From JAQGMJ01 sp036498945 (GTDB lineage Bacteria; Pseudomonadota; Gammaproteobacteria; Burkholderiales; JAEUOS01): a stretch of 64,000 nucleotides of DNA. Under the pieces are notes generated by a model that saw only the letters and a list, made by a program, of their open reading frames with translations, had not been told where the DNA came from and ran no database searches. The stretch lies in the NCBI GenBank assembly GCA_036498945.1, contig DASYEQ010000048.1, forward strand, positions 8,594 through 72,593, given 5' to 3'. Made by a program: the position numbers and the translations under genes. This document shows, in pieces, positions 40,964 to 49,728 of this stretch (within the stretch, counting starts at the first letter, position 1; each line of letters opens with the position of its first letter).

Positions 40964-41178
40964 GCCAAGCCGCTGGCGCGGCGGCGTCGCACGCGAACCA
41001 TCACCCCTCGCGCCAGGGCGATGGTTCGGTCAGCGAACCCCTGATGGCGCAACGTAATGGCGCGCCGCGGCGATGCGCCACGGGTGGCCACCTATTTACA
41101 AAGCGCGCGCCGCCCCCTATGCTGCGCGTTTCCTGACGGTCGCGGGCAAGCACACAAAGCGGCCGCATCACCAATATC

Positions 41179-41195
41179 GCGAAATATATTTTCGC
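41179..41195. promoter_or_regulatory. Palindrome upstream of dctP
   Basis: GCGAAA-N5-TTTCGC lies 46 bp before the dctP start in an AT-rich patch. Operator function is a guess from position and symmetry. Confidence 0.3.
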
Positions 41196-41240
41196 CTTGA
41201 GCGCAATGTATTTCCCAAAATCGCTCGCGAGGAGACAACG

Positions 41241-42212
41241 ATGACTTTCACTTCACGCTATGCCGCCCTGGCCCTGCTGGCCGCGGCCGCCTGCGTCAGC
41301 CTGCCGGCGCAAGCGCAGGAAAAGACGCTGCGCCTGGTCAGTGCCTTCGCCGAAAACGGCTACTACGTACAGCACCTGCAGAAGTGGATCGCCAGGTTCA
41401 ACGCCGAAGGCAAGGGCACGCTGCAGATCAACTTCATCGGCGGCCCGAAGGCGATCCCGACCTTTGAAGTGGGTAACGCGGTGAAGACCGGCGTGGTCGA
41501 CATCGGCTTGTCCACCGGCGCCTTCTACACCAACGTGATGCCCGAGGCCGACTTCCTCAAGCTCACGCAGATTCCCGTCGCCGAGCAACGCAAGAACGGC
41601 GCCTTCGCCTACATCAACAAGGTCTGGAACCAGAAGGCCAACATGCAGTACCTCGGCCGCATGGTGGAAAACCAGCCCTTCCACCTTTACCTGAACAAGA
41701 AGATCGACAAGCCCGATCTCACCGGCCTGAAGATCCGCATCACCCCGGTGTACCGCGAGTTCTTCCAGTCGCTCAACGCCAACGTCATCACCACCCCGCC
41801 GGGCGAGGTGTACACGGCGCTGGAGCGCGGCGTGGTCGATGGCTACGGCTGGCCGATCGGCGGCATCTTCGACCTGAACTGGCAGGAGAAGACCAAGTTC
41901 CGCGTCGACCCCGGCTTCTACGACGCCGAAGTCTCGCTGGTGATGAACCTCGACGCCTACAAGAAGCTCGATGCGAAGCAGCGCGATTACCTGAACAAGC
42001 AGGTGCTGGCCCTCGAAGCCGAAAACGGCATCTGGGCCACCTACACCAAGGACGAAGTGGCGCGCCAGGCCAAGGCCGGTATCCAGACCATCACCTTCGA
42101 CGCCGCCGCCTCCAAGGCCTATCGCGACAAAGCCTACGACGTGGGCTGGGCCAACGCCATCAAGGTGTCGCCGGAACACGGGCCGAAGATGAAGGCGCTG
42201 TTCTCGAAGTAA
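41241..42212 (+). CDS. dctP: TRAP transporter solute-binding protein
   Basis: This 323-residue periplasmic TRAP receptor starts at ATG 41241 with GAGGAG upstream. Signal cleavage is near AQA/QEKT. The mature protein matches the DctP family, with the conserved ligand-carboxylate Arg in LTGLKIRITPVYREFFQSL near residue 170. It hands a carboxylate to DctQM. Element R3 starts 3 nt after its stop, between it and dctQ, so transcript processing or attenuation probably sets receptor expression above that of the permeases. Confidence 0.93.
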   Translation: MTFTSRYAALALLAAAACVSLPAQAQEKTLRLVSAFAENGYYVQHLQKWIARFNAEGKGTLQINFIGGPKAIPTFEVGNAVKTGVVDIGLSTGAFYTNVMPEADFLKLTQIPVAEQRKNGAFAYINKVWNQKANMQYLGRMVENQPFHLYLNKKIDKPDLTGLKIRITPVYREFFQSLNANVITTPPGEVYTALERGVVDGYGWPIGGIFDLNWQEKTKFRVDPGFYDAEVSLVMNLDAYKKLDAKQRDYLNKQVLALEAENGIWATYTKDEVARQAKAGIQTITFDAAASKAYRDKAYDVGWANAIKVSPEHGPKMKALFSK

Positions 42213-42214
42213 TT

Positions 42215-42284
42215 CCGACAAAAGCGTACCCCTGCTTGGTCGGGTGACAGCATGAAATCGCCGGCGAAACCGGCCGATTGCATG
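42215..42284 (+). repeat. Stop-proximal double-hairpin element R3, inside the TRAP operon
   Basis: Stem 1 is imperfect (CCGACAAAAGC/GCTTGGTCGG, 42215-42242). Stem 2 is CATGAAATCG, CCGG core, then CGATTGCATG (42251-42284), again with an unpaired base next to the core. It begins 3 nt after the dctP stop, 51 nt before dctQ. Confidence 0.8.
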
Positions 42285-42334
42285 AACGAAATGCAAGGAA
42301 AAAGCAGCAGCGCCGGCGCGCTGCTTCACGCCAG

Positions 42335-42874
42335 ATGAATCGCCTCTCCGAGCTGTACGGCAAGCTGCTCAACGCTCTCGGGCTGGTCGCTTGCGCCTTG
42401 CTGTTCGTCATGATGCTGATGATCTGCGCCGACGTGTTCCTGCGCAACCTGCCGGGCCTGTGCCGCGCGCTAGGCCTGCCGCTCGGGCTGGCGTGGAGCA
42501 ACGAGATCTCGGAGCTGATGCTCTATTTCATCACGATGCTTTCCGCGCCCTGGCTGTTGCGCCAGGGCCAGCACATCCGCGTCGACATCGTATTGCGCGC
42601 CATTCCGCGCTACCCCGCCTGGCTCTGCGAATGGGTGGCCGACCTGTGTGGCTTCATCTGCTGCCTGTTCATGGTGTGGTACGGCGCGCGCGCCGCGCTC
42701 AAGAGCTACATGGACGGCGCCATGACCATCAAGACCCTGGTGACGCCCGAGTGGTGGGCGCTGGCGCCGCTGCCGGCCGCCTTCGCGCTCCTGGCCATCG
42801 AGATGATCTTCCGCATGTATCGCCTGGCCACCGGCCCGCGCGAGCCGCGGCATGACGCGGTGTCGGCATCATGA
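42335..42874 (+). CDS. dctQ: TRAP transporter small permease
   Basis: This 179-residue DctQ-type protein has four membrane helices and opens MNRLSELYGKLLNALGLVAC. The family segment EISELMLYFITMLSAPWLLR is present near residue 60. It is the small permease that supports DctM. ATG 42335 has only a weak ribosome-binding site; the in-frame TTG at 42278 lies within element R3 and would add a basic non-homologous stretch. dctM starts 31 nt after its stop. Confidence 0.9.
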   Translation: MNRLSELYGKLLNALGLVACALLFVMMLMICADVFLRNLPGLCRALGLPLGLAWSNEISELMLYFITMLSAPWLLRQGQHIRVDIVLRAIPRYPAWLCEWVADLCGFICCLFMVWYGARAALKSYMDGAMTIKTLVTPEWWALAPLPAAFALLAIEMIFRMYRLATGPREPRHDAVSAS

Positions 42875-42905
42875 TCGGCCTCGACCGGATGAAAGGGCGT
42901 CGCGC

Positions 42906-44219
42906 ATGAGCTGGGAATTCGCCGCCTGGCTGCTGCTCGGCGGGTCCACCGTGTTGCTGTTCCTCGGCCTGCCGGTGGCCTTCTCCTTTCTCGCCATCAA
43001 CCTGATCGGCGCGGCGCTGTATCTCGGCGGCGAGCCGGGGCTGATACAACTGGCGCGCAACAGCGTGGACTCGGTGAAGAGCTTCGCGCTGACGCCGATT
43101 CCCTTGTTCGTGCTGATGGGCGAGGTGCTGTTTCACACCGGGCTTGCGGTGAAGGTGATCGACGGCATCGAGCGCCTGATCCGCCAGGTGCCGGGGCGCT
43201 TGGCGGTGGTGGCCGTGGTGGCGGGTACGGTGTTCTCCGCCATCTCCGGCTCGACCATCGCCACTACCGCGATGCTGGGCTCGCTGATGATGCCGGTAAT
43301 GCTCAAGCGCGGCTATCACCCGACGATTGCCGCCGGCCCCATCATGGCCATCGGCGCGGTGGACATGCTGATTCCCCCTTCGGCGCTCACCGTGCTGCTG
43401 GGCTCGCTCTCCGGCATCTCGATTTCCAAGCTGTTGATCGGCGGCGTCGTGCCGGGGCTGATCCTCTCGGTGGTGTTCGTCGCCTACATCATCGTGCGGG
43501 TGAAAATGCGCCCCGAACTGGCGCCGAATACCGATCTGGTCGAATACCACGGCTGGGAAAAGCTCAAGCCCTTCATCAAATACGTGATCCCGCTGGTGTC
43601 GATTTTCGTCATCGTGGTGCAGGCGATGGCGGCCGGCTGGGCCACGCCTACCGAGTCCGCCGCCATCGGCGCGCTGGCCACCGTGGTGCTCGGGCTGGCC
43701 TACCGCTCGCTTGATGTGGGCATCATGGTGAAGGCGCTGCGCGGCTCCATCGGCATCTCCGGCATGATCCTGTTCATCATCGTCGGCGCCACCACTTTCT
43801 CGCAGATCCTTTCCTTCTCCGGCGCTTCCAACGGCATGGTGCAGGCAATCACCGGCCACGGCCTGCCGCCGTGGGCCGTGACCTGCGCGATGATGGGCAT
43901 CCTGATCTTCCTCGGCATTTTCGTCGACCAGGTAAGCATGATGATGATCACCCTGCCGATCTTCATGCCGGTGGTGCAGGCGCTGAACCTGGACCCGATC
44001 TGGTTCGGCGTGATGTTCCTGATCTGCATGCAGTTGGGCCTGCTGCTGCCGCCGCATGGCTTGCTGCTGATGACCATGAAGGGCGTCTCGCCGCCGGAAG
44101 TCACCATGCTGCACATCTTCAAGGCGGTGGCGCCGTTCGTCGCCATGAGCATCCTGCTGCTGGTCCTGGTGTTCTTCGTGCCGGCGGTGGCGACCTGGCT
44201 GCCGGCGCTGATCGGCTAG
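42906..44219 (+). CDS. dctM: TRAP transporter large permease
   Basis: This is a 437-residue DctM permease of about 12 helices. It has the family motifs AISGSTIATTAMLGSLMMPV near residue 120 and LIPPSALTVLLGSLSG near residue 160. It forms the sodium-coupled translocation path for the carboxylate delivered by DctP. ATG 42906 follows GAAAGGG; an earlier ATG at 42852 would overlap dctQ and lacks homology. A 2-hydroxyacid dehydrogenase follows, which suggests a hydroxy or keto acid as cargo. Confidence 0.94.
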   Translation: MSWEFAAWLLLGGSTVLLFLGLPVAFSFLAINLIGAALYLGGEPGLIQLARNSVDSVKSFALTPIPLFVLMGEVLFHTGLAVKVIDGIERLIRQVPGRLAVVAVVAGTVFSAISGSTIATTAMLGSLMMPVMLKRGYHPTIAAGPIMAIGAVDMLIPPSALTVLLGSLSGISISKLLIGGVVPGLILSVVFVAYIIVRVKMRPELAPNTDLVEYHGWEKLKPFIKYVIPLVSIFVIVVQAMAAGWATPTESAAIGALATVVLGLAYRSLDVGIMVKALRGSIGISGMILFIIVGATTFSQILSFSGASNGMVQAITGHGLPPWAVTCAMMGILIFLGIFVDQVSMMMITLPIFMPVVQALNLDPIWFGVMFLICMQLGLLLPPHGLLLMTMKGVSPPEVTMLHIFKAVAPFVAMSILLLVLVFFVPAVATWLPALIG

Positions 44220-44337
44220 CCCGCGCGATCAACCGCACGCTTATACCGCCGCAGAAGCCCGGAAGCGGGCCATCTGTGCCAAAATTTTCGGTTGCGAGCC
44301 GCAAAAAGCGGCCGTCAACCAAAATACGGATACACGC

Positions 44338-45276
44338 ATGTCCCTTCCCGCCCTCTGGATCACCTTCCCGGTGCCCGCGCCGGCAGTCGCCAAGCTGGCC
44401 GAAAAATTCGACGTCGTCCACACCAAGGGCCACGGGCCCGAGGCGCTGGCCGAGGCGCAGAAAAAGCCCATCGTCTCGGTGCTGACCAACGGCGCCAACG
44501 GCCTGCACGCCGCGGCGATCGCCGGCCTGCCCGGTCTCAAGTCGATTTCCACCTTCGGTGCCGGCTATGAAAACGTCGACCTGGCGGCCGCCCGCGAGCA
44601 TGGCGTGGTCGTCACCCATGCGCCGGGGGTGAACGACGCCAACGTCGCCGACCATACCGTGGGCCTGATGCTGGGCATCGCGCGCGACTTCGTCGTCGGC
44701 GACCGCAACGTGCGCGAAGGCAAGTGGGATCAGAGCCGTGCCTACCGGCCCTCGCTCAACGGCAAGAGCGTCGGCATCATTGGCCTGGGCAACATCGGCT
44801 TGCGCATCGCGAAACGCTGCGAGGCCTTCGACATGACCGTCGCCTACAACACGCGCCGCCCGCGGCCCGAAGCGCCGTGGCAGCACTACGCCGACCTGAC
44901 GGCGCTGGCGCGCGATTCCGATTTTCTCGTCGCCGCCTGCCCCGGCGGGCCGGAGACGCGCCACATCGTCAACGCCCAGGTGCTTGAAGCCTTGGGCAAG
45001 GATGGCTTTTTCATCAACATCGCCCGCGGCTCCGTGGTGGATACCAAGGCGCTGATCGCCGCTCTCGATGGTGGCGTGATCGCCGGCGCCGGGCTGGATG
45101 TGGTCGAGGGCGAGCCGGTAGTCCCGGAAGGCCTGCTCAAGAGCAACAAGGTGCTGTTCACCCCGCACATGGCCGGGCGCACGCCGGACGTGGTGTGGAA
45201 CCAGGTGAAACTTTTCACCGCCAATGCCGAGGCGGTGCTGGCGGGCAAGACGCCGCCCAACGCGGTGCCGCTCTAA
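44338..45276 (+). CDS. D-isomer-specific 2-hydroxyacid dehydrogenase
   Basis: This 312-residue cytoplasmic oxidoreductase interconverts 2-keto and D-2-hydroxy acids. The Rossmann motif is IIGLGNIGLRIAKR near residue 145, and the catalytic triad Arg/Glu/His lies in NIARGSVVD, VVEGEPV and FTPHMAGRTP. After the second beta strand comes YNTRRPRPE, whose arginines favour NADPH, as in glyoxylate/hydroxypyruvate reductases. Start ATG 44338. It lies 118 nt after dctM and may act on the TRAP cargo. Confidence 0.92.
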   Translation: MSLPALWITFPVPAPAVAKLAEKFDVVHTKGHGPEALAEAQKKPIVSVLTNGANGLHAAAIAGLPGLKSISTFGAGYENVDLAAAREHGVVVTHAPGVNDANVADHTVGLMLGIARDFVVGDRNVREGKWDQSRAYRPSLNGKSVGIIGLGNIGLRIAKRCEAFDMTVAYNTRRPRPEAPWQHYADLTALARDSDFLVAACPGGPETRHIVNAQVLEALGKDGFFINIARGSVVDTKALIAALDGGVIAGAGLDVVEGEPVVPEGLLKSNKVLFTPHMAGRTPDVVWNQVKLFTANAEAVLAGKTPPNAVPL

Positions 45277-45339
45277 GGGGCACCCGCTCAATGCTGGCGT
45301 AGGGCGCCGGGTCGGCGCCTCACGCCGGGGGCGTGCCGC

Positions 45340-45795
45340 CTAAGCCGTGGCTTTGGCCGCCGCCGCGCTCTCGGCTTCTTCCTTCGGCACCACTTCCTTG
45401 GTCGCCCCGGCCCAGCCGCTGGTGGAGATGTCGAACACCACGCCGTTGGGGTCGTGGAACTTGACCTCGTAGAAGGCGCCGCCTTCGACCTGTGGCGGTT
45501 CGCCCATCCACCAGTTGGCGCCGGCCGCCTCCACCTGCTTGCGCGCCTCGTGGGCGTCGTCCACCCAGAAGCCGATGTGATGCAGGCCGGTGAAATCGCG
45601 CCCGCGGCGGCCGGCGGCCTCATCCGTCTTGTAGTGCAGCAGCGCGAGGTTGACGGTGCCGTCGGTGAGATACACGCCGCTGGCAATCGGATGGTCGGTC
45701 TGGCCGACCTTGGTCATGCCGAAGGCTTCCATGTAGAACTTGGCGGCCTTGTGCGGATCGGGAACGGTGATGGCGATGTGGCGCAGCTTGCCCAT
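45340..45795 (-). CDS. VOC-superfamily (glyoxalase I-like) protein
   Basis: This 151-residue protein has two beta-alpha-beta-beta-beta modules, as in glyoxalase/bleomycin-resistance proteins. It opens KLRHIAITVPDPHKAAKFYM (first metal His) and has GLHHIGFWVDD in the second module and a GVVFDI segment with the terminal acidic ligand. Roles range from methylglyoxal lyase to ring-cleavage dioxygenase and epimerase, so no reaction is assigned. It is divergent from iorA and convergent with the dehydrogenase gene. Confidence 0.87.
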   Translation of the reverse strand: MGKLRHIAITVPDPHKAAKFYMEAFGMTKVGQTDHPIASGVYLTDGTVNLALLHYKTDEAAGRRGRDFTGLHHIGFWVDDAHEARKQVEAAGANWWMGEPPQVEGGAFYEVKFHDPNGVVFDISTSGWAGATKEVVPKEEAESAAAAKATA

Positions 45796-45960
45796 GGCTT
45801 CCTCTGGCGGTTGGCGTGATCAAAACATTATGCCCCCAAGCCACGCGCGCCGAAGGCGAATTCCCGAAATATGTTTCACGCAACTTTTGCTGCCGCCAAA
45901 GTCGTCAGGCGGTATGATTGATTCCTTATATCGGTTACGTGGCAAGCGCAACGCCAGCCT

Positions 45961-48087
45961 ATGGAACGCTCATTCAAGAAAGAAGTCGAGCTGCTCAACC
46001 TCAAGCAGGGTGAGACCTTTCACGGCGAGGGTATCCTGGCCGTCACCAAGGCCCTGCTGCAGTCCGGCGTTTCCTACGTCGGTGGCTACCAGGGCGCGCC
46101 GATCTCGCACCTGATCGACGTGCTCACCGATGCGCGCGACATCATGGACGAGCTGGGCGTGCACTTCGAGGCTAACGCGTCGGAAGCCGGCGCCGCCGCC
46201 ATGCTGGGCGCCTCCATCAATTACCCGATCCGCGGCGCGGTGACGTGGAAATCCACCGTCGGTACCAACGTCGCTTCCGACGCCCTGGCCAACCTCGCCT
46301 CTTCGGGGGTGAAAGGCGGCACCGTCATCATCATCGGCGAGGACTACGGCGAAGGCTCCTCCATCATGCAGGAGCGTAGCCACGCCTTCGCGATGAAGTC
46401 GCAGATATGGCTGATCGACCCGCGCCCCAATCTGCCGACCATCGTGAACATGGTGGAAAAGGCCTTCGAACTGTCGGAAGCCTCCAGCACGCCGGTGTTC
46501 GTCGAGCTGCGCATTCGCGCCTGCCACGTGCACGGCGCCTTCGAAGCCAAGGATAACGTCGCCGCCAAGGTGTCGCGCAACGCGCCCTTGCAGGAGCCGG
46601 TGTTCGACTACGGCAAGATCGTGCTGCCGCCTTCTTCCTACATCCAGGAAAAGCAGAAGATCGAGCGGCGCTGGCCGGCGGCGGTGGAATTCGTCAAGCG
46701 CGAAAAACTCAACGAGGTATTCGAAGGCGATCTCCAAGACATCGGCATCGTCCTGCAAGGCGGCATGTACAACGCGGTGATCCGCGCCCTGCAGCAGATG
46801 AATCTCGCGGATGCCTTTGGCGAATCGCGCGTGCCGCTGTACGTGATGAATGTCACCTATCCGCTGATCCCGGAAGAGCTGACGGCGTTCTGTGCCACGC
46901 GCCGCGCCGTGCTGGTGGTGGAAGAAGGCCAGCCGAATTTCATCGAGGATGCGCTGCACGCCATCCTGCGCCGCGCCGATATCCAAACGAAGTTGTATGG
47001 CAAGGACATGCTGCCGATGGCTGGCGAGTACACCGGCGAAGTCATGCTGGGCGGCGTGACGAAGTGGATCGAGGCGGTGGCGCCCAAAGGCATCGACACT
47101 ACGCAACTGCACGCCGGAGTCGAATCCATCGCCAGCGTGAAAAAGCGCGCCGCCGAACTTCTGGGTGCGCCGGTGCCGAACCGGCCGCCGGGCTTTTGCG
47201 TCGGCTGCCCCGAGCGCCCGGTGTTCTCGGCGATGAAGCTGCTGGAACGCGAAGCCGGCGCGTATCACGTCTCCGCCGACATCGGCTGCCACCTGTTCTC
47301 CTCGCTGCCGCCGTTCAACATCGGCAACACCGTGCTGGGCTACGGTCTCGGGCTGGCGAGCAATTCCGCCATCGGCCCGCTGTTCGCCAAGCGTTCCGTC
47401 ACCGTGATGGGTGACGGCGGCTTCTGGCACAACGGCTTGTCCTCGGGGGTGTCCAACGCCGTGTTCAACAACGATGACGGCATTCTCGTCATCATGAAAA
47501 ACGGCTACACCTCCGCTACCGGCACGCAGGAGATTCCCTCCAGCCCGCACCAGAGCCAGGAGCATCGCGTCACCGACATGGGCATCGAGCGCACGCTCAA
47601 GGGCATGGGCGTGAGATGGATGAAGACGGTGAACAACTATCACGTCACCGATACCTTCAAGGTGCTGAAGGAGGCGATGACCTCACCCTACGGCGGCCTG
47701 AAGGTGATCATCGCAGAAGGCGAATGCCAGCTCGAGCGCCAGCGCCGCATCCGCCCGCTCAACGCCGAAAAACTCAAGCGCGGCGAGCGCGTGGTGCGCA
47801 CGCGCTATGGCGTCGACGAAGACACCTGCACCGGCGACCATTCCTGCATCCGCCTTTCCGGCTGCCCCTCGCTCACCATCAAGGACTCCAGCGATCCGCT
47901 GCGCGTCGATCCAGTGGCGCATGTGAACAATGGCTGTGTCGGCTGCGGCCTGTGCGGCGAAGTGGCGCATGCGGCGGTGTTGTGTCCCTCCTTCTTCCGC
48001 GCCGAGATCATCCAGAACGCGAGCTGGTGGGACAGGCTTGTCGCGAAATTCCGCGGCGCCGTCATCGGCTGGATGCAGCCCGCATGA
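45961..48087 (+). CDS. iorA: Indolepyruvate:ferredoxin oxidoreductase alpha-like subunit (module 1)
   Basis: This 708-residue thiamine-diphosphate enzyme has an N-terminal pyrimidine-binding domain (ALLQSGVSYVGGYQGAP), a central region, and a TPP/Mg domain with GDGGFWHNG...NNDDG near residue 485. A C-terminal double [4Fe-4S] ferredoxin domain follows (CTGDHSCIRLSGCPS and CVGCGLCGEVAHAAVLCPSF). It decarboxylates aryl-2-oxo acids to acyl-CoA, with electrons to ferredoxin. The start is ATG 45961. Module 2 (50768-54473) is a clear paralogue. Element R4 separates it from iorB. Confidence 0.9.
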   Translation: MERSFKKEVELLNLKQGETFHGEGILAVTKALLQSGVSYVGGYQGAPISHLIDVLTDARDIMDELGVHFEANASEAGAAAMLGASINYPIRGAVTWKSTVGTNVASDALANLASSGVKGGTVIIIGEDYGEGSSIMQERSHAFAMKSQIWLIDPRPNLPTIVNMVEKAFELSEASSTPVFVELRIRACHVHGAFEAKDNVAAKVSRNAPLQEPVFDYGKIVLPPSSYIQEKQKIERRWPAAVEFVKREKLNEVFEGDLQDIGIVLQGGMYNAVIRALQQMNLADAFGESRVPLYVMNVTYPLIPEELTAFCATRRAVLVVEEGQPNFIEDALHAILRRADIQTKLYGKDMLPMAGEYTGEVMLGGVTKWIEAVAPKGIDTTQLHAGVESIASVKKRAAELLGAPVPNRPPGFCVGCPERPVFSAMKLLEREAGAYHVSADIGCHLFSSLPPFNIGNTVLGYGLGLASNSAIGPLFAKRSVTVMGDGGFWHNGLSSGVSNAVFNNDDGILVIMKNGYTSATGTQEIPSSPHQSQEHRVTDMGIERTLKGMGVRWMKTVNNYHVTDTFKVLKEAMTSPYGGLKVIIAEGECQLERQRRIRPLNAEKLKRGERVVRTRYGVDEDTCTGDHSCIRLSGCPSLTIKDSSDPLRVDPVAHVNNGCVGCGLCGEVAHAAVLCPSFFRAEIIQNASWWDRLVAKFRGAVIGWMQPA

Positions 48088-48095
48088 AAGTTATT

Positions 48096-48169
48096 CCGAC
48101 AAAAGAACAAACCTGCTTTTGTCGGGCTTGATATGAATTCGATCGCCGGCAGAGCCGGTCGGTTGAATT
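48096..48169 (+). repeat. Stop-proximal double-hairpin element R4, inside the ior operon
   Basis: Stem 1 is perfect (CCGACAAAAG/CTTTTGTCGG, 48096-48105 and 48116-48125). Stem 2 is AATTCGATCG, CCGGC, loop AGA, GCCGG, bulged T, CGGTTGAATT (48136-48169); its outer arms pair completely only if two G-U pairs are allowed, which points to RNA. It starts 9 nt after the iorA stop and ends 30 nt before iorB. Confidence 0.85.
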
Positions 48170-48198
48170 GGTGAACCCGAGGATAGAGTCAAAAGCAC

Positions 48199-49728
48199 AT
48201 GCCTTACCCGAATCGCCCGCTGACCATATTGCTTGCCGCCCTCGGCGGCGAGGGTGGCGGCGTGCTGGCCGACTGGCTGGTGGAAGCCGCGCAGCGCCAG
48301 GATCTGCCGGTGCAAAGTACTTCCATCCCCGGCGTGGCGCAGCGCACCGGCGCCACCACCTACTACATCGAGATCTATCCGGTGCCGGTGGCGCAACTCG
48401 GCGGCCGCCGTCCCGTGCTGGCGCTGACGCCGTCGCCTTCAAACATCGATGTGATGGCGGCCTCCGAACTGGTCGAGGCCGGGCGCGCGATGCAGAATGG
48501 CTACATCAGCCCGCGCACCACGCTGGTCGCCTCCACCCACCGCATCTATGCCACGGTGGAAAAAATGCAGATGGGCGATGGCCGCTACGATGCCCAGCGC
48601 ATCGTCGATGCCGCCCCCCAGCTTGCCGGCAAGACGGTGCTGTTCGACATGGCCGCTGCCACGCAGGAAGCCGGCACGGTGGTGTCGGCGGTGATGTTCG
48701 GCGCCATCATCGGCGCCGGCACCCTGCCCCTGACGCGCGAAGTGTGCGAGCAGGTGATCAGGGATTCCGGCAAGGGCGTGGTGGGCAGCCTCAAGGGATT
48801 CGCCGCGGGCTTTGCCGCCGCGACGGGCGGCGCGCCGGCGGGATCCGCCAATGCCGTATCCGTGCCCGGCGGCCTGCCGCAAGCCGCCGACTTCCCGCCG
48901 GCCGCCCAGGACATCGTTGCGGAGGGCGTCAAGCGCCTGATCGACTACCAGGACCAGGCCTACGCCGATCTTTACCGCAAGCGCCTCGCCAACATCGCGC
49001 GCCTGGACACCGGCGACGGCAAGCTCGCCGCCGAGACCGCGCGCTACCTGGCGCTGTGGATGAGCTTCGAAGACCTGATCCGAGTCGCCGACCTCAAGAC
49101 CCGCAAGAGCCGCTTCGAGCGCGTGCGCGCCGACGTACTGGCGAAGGAAGACGAGCCGCTGCACATCGTCGAATTCCTCAAGCCGGGCCTGGATGAGATC
49201 AGCGGCATGCTGCCGCCCGCAATCGCACTGCGCTTCCACGCCTGGGCGACGAAAAATGGCCTGGCGGAGAAACTCTCCTTCGGCATGCACATCAAGACCA
49301 ACTCGATCTTGGGCTTCCTGCTGCTGCGCGTGACCGCGGGCATGCGCTTCTGGCGCCGCCGCACCTCGCGCTATGCGGAAGAGCAGGCATTGATCGAGCG
49401 CTGGCTCAAGGCGGTGGAGACCGCCGCGGCGCGTGACCTCAAGTTCGCCTATGAGATCGCGCTGACGGCGCGCCTGGTCAAGGGCTACGGCGACACCAAC
49501 AAGCGCGGCAAGGCAAGTTTCCGGCGCATTTTCGATAATCTCGTCGAAGGTGAAATGGCCATGGACGACGCCGCTCGCGCCAGGGCGATTTTCGCCGCGC
49601 GCGAAGCCGCGCTCGCCGATCCCGAGGGCCGCAACCTCGAAAAAACCCTGGGCACGCACGGCATCAAGCCGCTGCCGCCGCGCGAGCAGCCGGTCCGCTT
49701 CATCAAGCCGACGGTAAAGCGCGGCTAG
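48199..49728 (+). CDS. iorB: Indolepyruvate oxidoreductase beta-like subunit, long form (module 1)
   Basis: The protein has 509 residues. The first 200 are a pyruvate/ketoisovalerate oxidoreductase gamma-type domain (ILLAALGGEGGGVLADWLVE, SIPGVAQRTGATTYYIEIYP) that pairs with IorA and binds CoA. The remaining 300 residues are a helical extension (ADLYRKRLANIARLDTGDGK, KGYGDTNKRGKASF) absent from the classic 200-residue archaeal IorB but similar to the C-terminal DUF6537-type region of fused aerobic enzymes. Start ATG 48199. Its 3' end overlaps the convergent LysR gene by 4 bp. Confidence 0.88.
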   Translation: MPYPNRPLTILLAALGGEGGGVLADWLVEAAQRQDLPVQSTSIPGVAQRTGATTYYIEIYPVPVAQLGGRRPVLALTPSPSNIDVMAASELVEAGRAMQNGYISPRTTLVASTHRIYATVEKMQMGDGRYDAQRIVDAAPQLAGKTVLFDMAAATQEAGTVVSAVMFGAIIGAGTLPLTREVCEQVIRDSGKGVVGSLKGFAAGFAAATGGAPAGSANAVSVPGGLPQAADFPPAAQDIVAEGVKRLIDYQDQAYADLYRKRLANIARLDTGDGKLAAETARYLALWMSFEDLIRVADLKTRKSRFERVRADVLAKEDEPLHIVEFLKPGLDEISGMLPPAIALRFHAWATKNGLAEKLSFGMHIKTNSILGFLLLRVTAGMRFWRRRTSRYAEEQALIERWLKAVETAAARDLKFAYEIALTARLVKGYGDTNKRGKASFRRIFDNLVEGEMAMDDAARARAIFAAREAALADPEGRNLEKTLGTHGIKPLPPREQPVRFIKPTVKRG

